DNA from: CALARM01 sp964431735
GTDB taxonomy: Bacteria > Vulcanimicrobiota > SpSt-956 > JAKJGF01
NCBI GenBank assembly: GCA_964431735.1
Contig: CAYSLJ010000159.1
Span: forward strand, 1-15,616
Length of the DNA stretch: 15,616 nucleotides
Direction: 5' to 3'
The translations under genes and the position numbers were made by a program. This document shows, piece by piece, positions 13,948-15,616 of this stretch. Each line of letters opens with the position of its first letter. Within the stretch, counting starts at the first letter, position 1. A model generated the notes under the pieces. That model worked only from the letters and a program-made list of their open reading frames with translations, searched no databases and was not told where the DNA came from.

Positions 13948-13979
13948 TATTACCTTAAAACAATCAAAGCAATATAATA

Positions 13980-15437
13980 TTAAACAGACGAACGTTCTGA
14001 CATAACTATTATAAATCCCCTGAGATTCAGACAGGGATCATAAACGGGTAAAACAGTGGTATTAAAGTCTTTATTCTCCTGAAAATTTTCAATAAAACTC
14101 TCTTTTTTCAATTCTTTCCTGGAAAGAAATCTGGATTTAATTTCTTTGATCCTATCATGAAGAGAAGTGTCATAAAAATCCATAATATTTTTACCTGTTA
14201 TGTTTTCTTCTGACATAGTAAAGATAATTTCCGCTTTTTTATTCACAAGTTGAATATTAAAATCCTGATCTGTTATAACAATAGCTTCAGGAATATATTC
14301 CGAAAGTACTTCCAGATGATATCTTTCTGCATCACCCTGGAGAGAAAGATGTTCAAAAGTTGCTTTTTTATACGATTCTGATTTATGTTTCAATTTACCA
14401 AAAAGCTGCTGAATATCGACTTTTTCGAGAGAAGATGCTGTATCTCTGGAAAAAGTCTTTAAAAAATCTATATCCTGCTGCTGAACATCATGACCTTTTT
14501 TACTGAAAATAACTATAGAACCTATGACTTTTTCCTTTACCTTCATAGGAACTCCTACGATAACCTGTGTTTCTTCACTTACCTCTTCATCTGCCTTCTT
14601 CTCCGTAAAACCTTCCATCCGCAAAGGTTTATGAGTTGCTATAACTTCACGAACTATTTGCTCACTTATATTCAGTTTTTGCTTTTTCAGAAGAGTTCCT
14701 TCATAAAAACCTCTAAAAACTACAGGGAATATATCACCGTTTTGTTCAGATACTAAATATACAACCCCTGCTTCAAGGTTCAGAGACTGTATAACTATTT
14801 CAAGCATAACTTTGAGAAGATTGCTGAAATCCATAACACTGAGTGTTACACCTGAGATATGACTCATTACTTCAAGCCTGTTAAGCTGATTCTGAGTTTC
14901 TTTAATCATAAGATCCTGCAAATTATTATATATCCTGCTGTTTTGAATGGACATAGCAGCAAGTCTGGAAAATATCGTAAAAAGTCTGACATCTTCTTCT
15001 GTAAAGTCTTTTCTTCCTTCCGGATTTAATACCTCTGCCACACCTATAATAGTACTGTCTACTTTTAACGGGGCACATATTATTGATTTTGTTTTAAAAC
15101 CGGTAAGGTCATCTATTTTTGAACAAAAACGAGTGTCTGAAGAAACATTATTTACAAGAACGGGAATTCCTGTTTTCGCCACCTGTCCTGCTATGCCTTC
15201 ACCGACTTTAATACGAATCTTACTCAGCATATCTTTTTTTTCACCAAGGGCAACTTCAAAAACCAGTTCATCTGTTTCCTCATCAAGAAGCATAAGAGAA
15301 CTTGCCTCTGATTTCATAATTCTTGTAGCAGTTTCCATAATATTATGAAGCAAGATATCCATCTTAAAAGTAGAATACATAGAAAAACTTTCTTCAAGTA
15401 AATCTAAAAATTGATCTATCCTGATTTCTTCTGACAT
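13980..15437 (-). CDS. GAF-GAF-PAS sensor protein without an output domain
   Basis: The 485-aa cytoplasmic product has a first GAF domain (about 27-168, with ASSLMLLDEETDELVF, VGEGIAGQVAKTG and FTEEDVRLF), a second GAF (about 200-340, GVVYLVSE ... VGVPMKVKEKVIGSIVIFSK ... FLKTFSRDTASSLE), a short helical linker and a PAS domain (about 372-480, IPEAIVITDQDFNIQLVNKK ... ITGKNIMDFYD). These domains bind small ligands or sense redox state and dimerise. No histidine kinase, GGDEF, phosphatase or HTH domain follows, so it must signal through a partner or has lost its effector. It ends 85 nt before the TPR gene. The start has only a weak ribosome site, but the frame opens well there and a good promoter lies just upstream. 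Confidence 0.88.
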   Translation of the reverse strand: MSEEIRIDQFLDLLEESFSMYSTFKMDILLHNIMETATRIMKSEASSLMLLDEETDELVFEVALGEKKDMLSKIRIKVGEGIAGQVAKTGIPVLVNNVSSDTRFCSKIDDLTGFKTKSIICAPLKVDSTIIGVAEVLNPEGRKDFTEEDVRLFTIFSRLAAMSIQNSRIYNNLQDLMIKETQNQLNRLEVMSHISGVTLSVMDFSNLLKVMLEIVIQSLNLEAGVVYLVSEQNGDIFPVVFRGFYEGTLLKKQKLNISEQIVREVIATHKPLRMEGFTEKKADEEVSEETQVIVGVPMKVKEKVIGSIVIFSKKGHDVQQQDIDFLKTFSRDTASSLEKVDIQQLFGKLKHKSESYKKATFEHLSLQGDAERYHLEVLSEYIPEAIVITDQDFNIQLVNKKAEIIFTMSEENITGKNIMDFYDTSLHDRIKEIKSRFLSRKELKKESFIENFQENKDFNTTVLPVYDPCLNLRGFIIVMSERSSV

Positions 15438-15491
15438 ATTCTAAATAATATCTCCATTCCCATATGACATTTATGATATTATGACCCAGAT

Positions 15492-15520
15492 ATTATAACA
15501 GAAAAAATTCAATATTACAA
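15492..15520 (-). promoter_or_regulatory. Sigma70-type promoter for the GAF-PAS gene
   Basis: On the minus strand TTGTAA (15515-15520) and a perfect TATAAT (15492-15497) are separated by 17 nt, and TGT before the -10 makes it an extended -10. Transcription would start near 15485, giving a leader of about 48 nt. The rest of 15521-15616 shows no gene or other feature. Confidence 0.65.
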
Positions 15521-15616
15521 TCATAAAGGATACCTTTAAAAAGTGAGAATTGCGTTTTTTAATGACAGGTAAATTCACCTTTACTGAAAATTATAGTTAA
15601 TGCATATAAATCTGTA

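Noticed and set aside
14947..15348. 133-codon plus-strand ORF, and other plus-strand ORFs across the window
   Set aside because: They lie opposite well-supported domains on the minus strand, lack recognisable motifs and ribosome sites, and are shadows of the real genes.
1..15616. Prophage or integrative element carrying the polymerase-like genes
   Set aside because: No integrase, transposase, capsid, portal or tRNA/att site was seen, and base composition looks uniform by eye.

Overview
This is an AT-rich bacterial window in which every supported gene lies on the minus strand, so transcription runs from high to low coordinates. Signal peptides, BON domains and an RTX-like calcium-loop protein suggest a diderm (Gram-negative-type) bacterium. 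Nothing fixes the phylum. The low GC, the many intergenic heptamer repeats and the unfamiliar large proteins would suit an uncultured candidate-phylum genome, but that is inference.

Layout in transcription order: a GAF-GAF-PAS sensor protein (15437-13980) with a good sigma70-type promoter; a tight cluster of an exported TPR protein, an exported four-BON protein and a family-2 glycosyltransferase (13894-11155); a class I methyltransferase of DOT1-like type (11049-10375); a ComB-family phosphatase (10193-9531); a Gly/Tyr-rich protein with five calcium loops (9426-8266) and a terminator; a helical protein with a zinc ribbon (8090-6099); a small cupin (6044-5685); and a two-gene operon (5400-305).

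The two-gene operon is the most unusual part. Its first gene encodes a strongly diverged RNA polymerase beta subunit fused to the N-terminal part of beta-prime. The fusion keeps many beta landmarks and the beta-prime clamp-helix (sigma-docking) segment. It lacks the beta-prime zinc-binding domain and stops before the catalytic NADFDGD barrel. Five beta residues that contact substrate or metal in normal polymerases appear substituted. The second gene overlaps it by 4 nt (ATGA) and encodes a diverged sigma-54-like protein with core-binding parts, an HTH and an RpoN-box-like C-terminus. I infer either a catalytically dead polymerase-sigma54 mimic, or part of a split second polymerase whose catalytic beta-prime half is encoded elsewhere.

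The spacers hold two families of 7-bp tandem repeats (GTGAGTA-type and GTAACGC-type), often arranged as hairpins. Several sit inside larger palindromic, MITE-like elements. They run into gene ends and create false N-terminal extensions. No rRNA, tRNA, CRISPR array, transposase or phage gene was seen.
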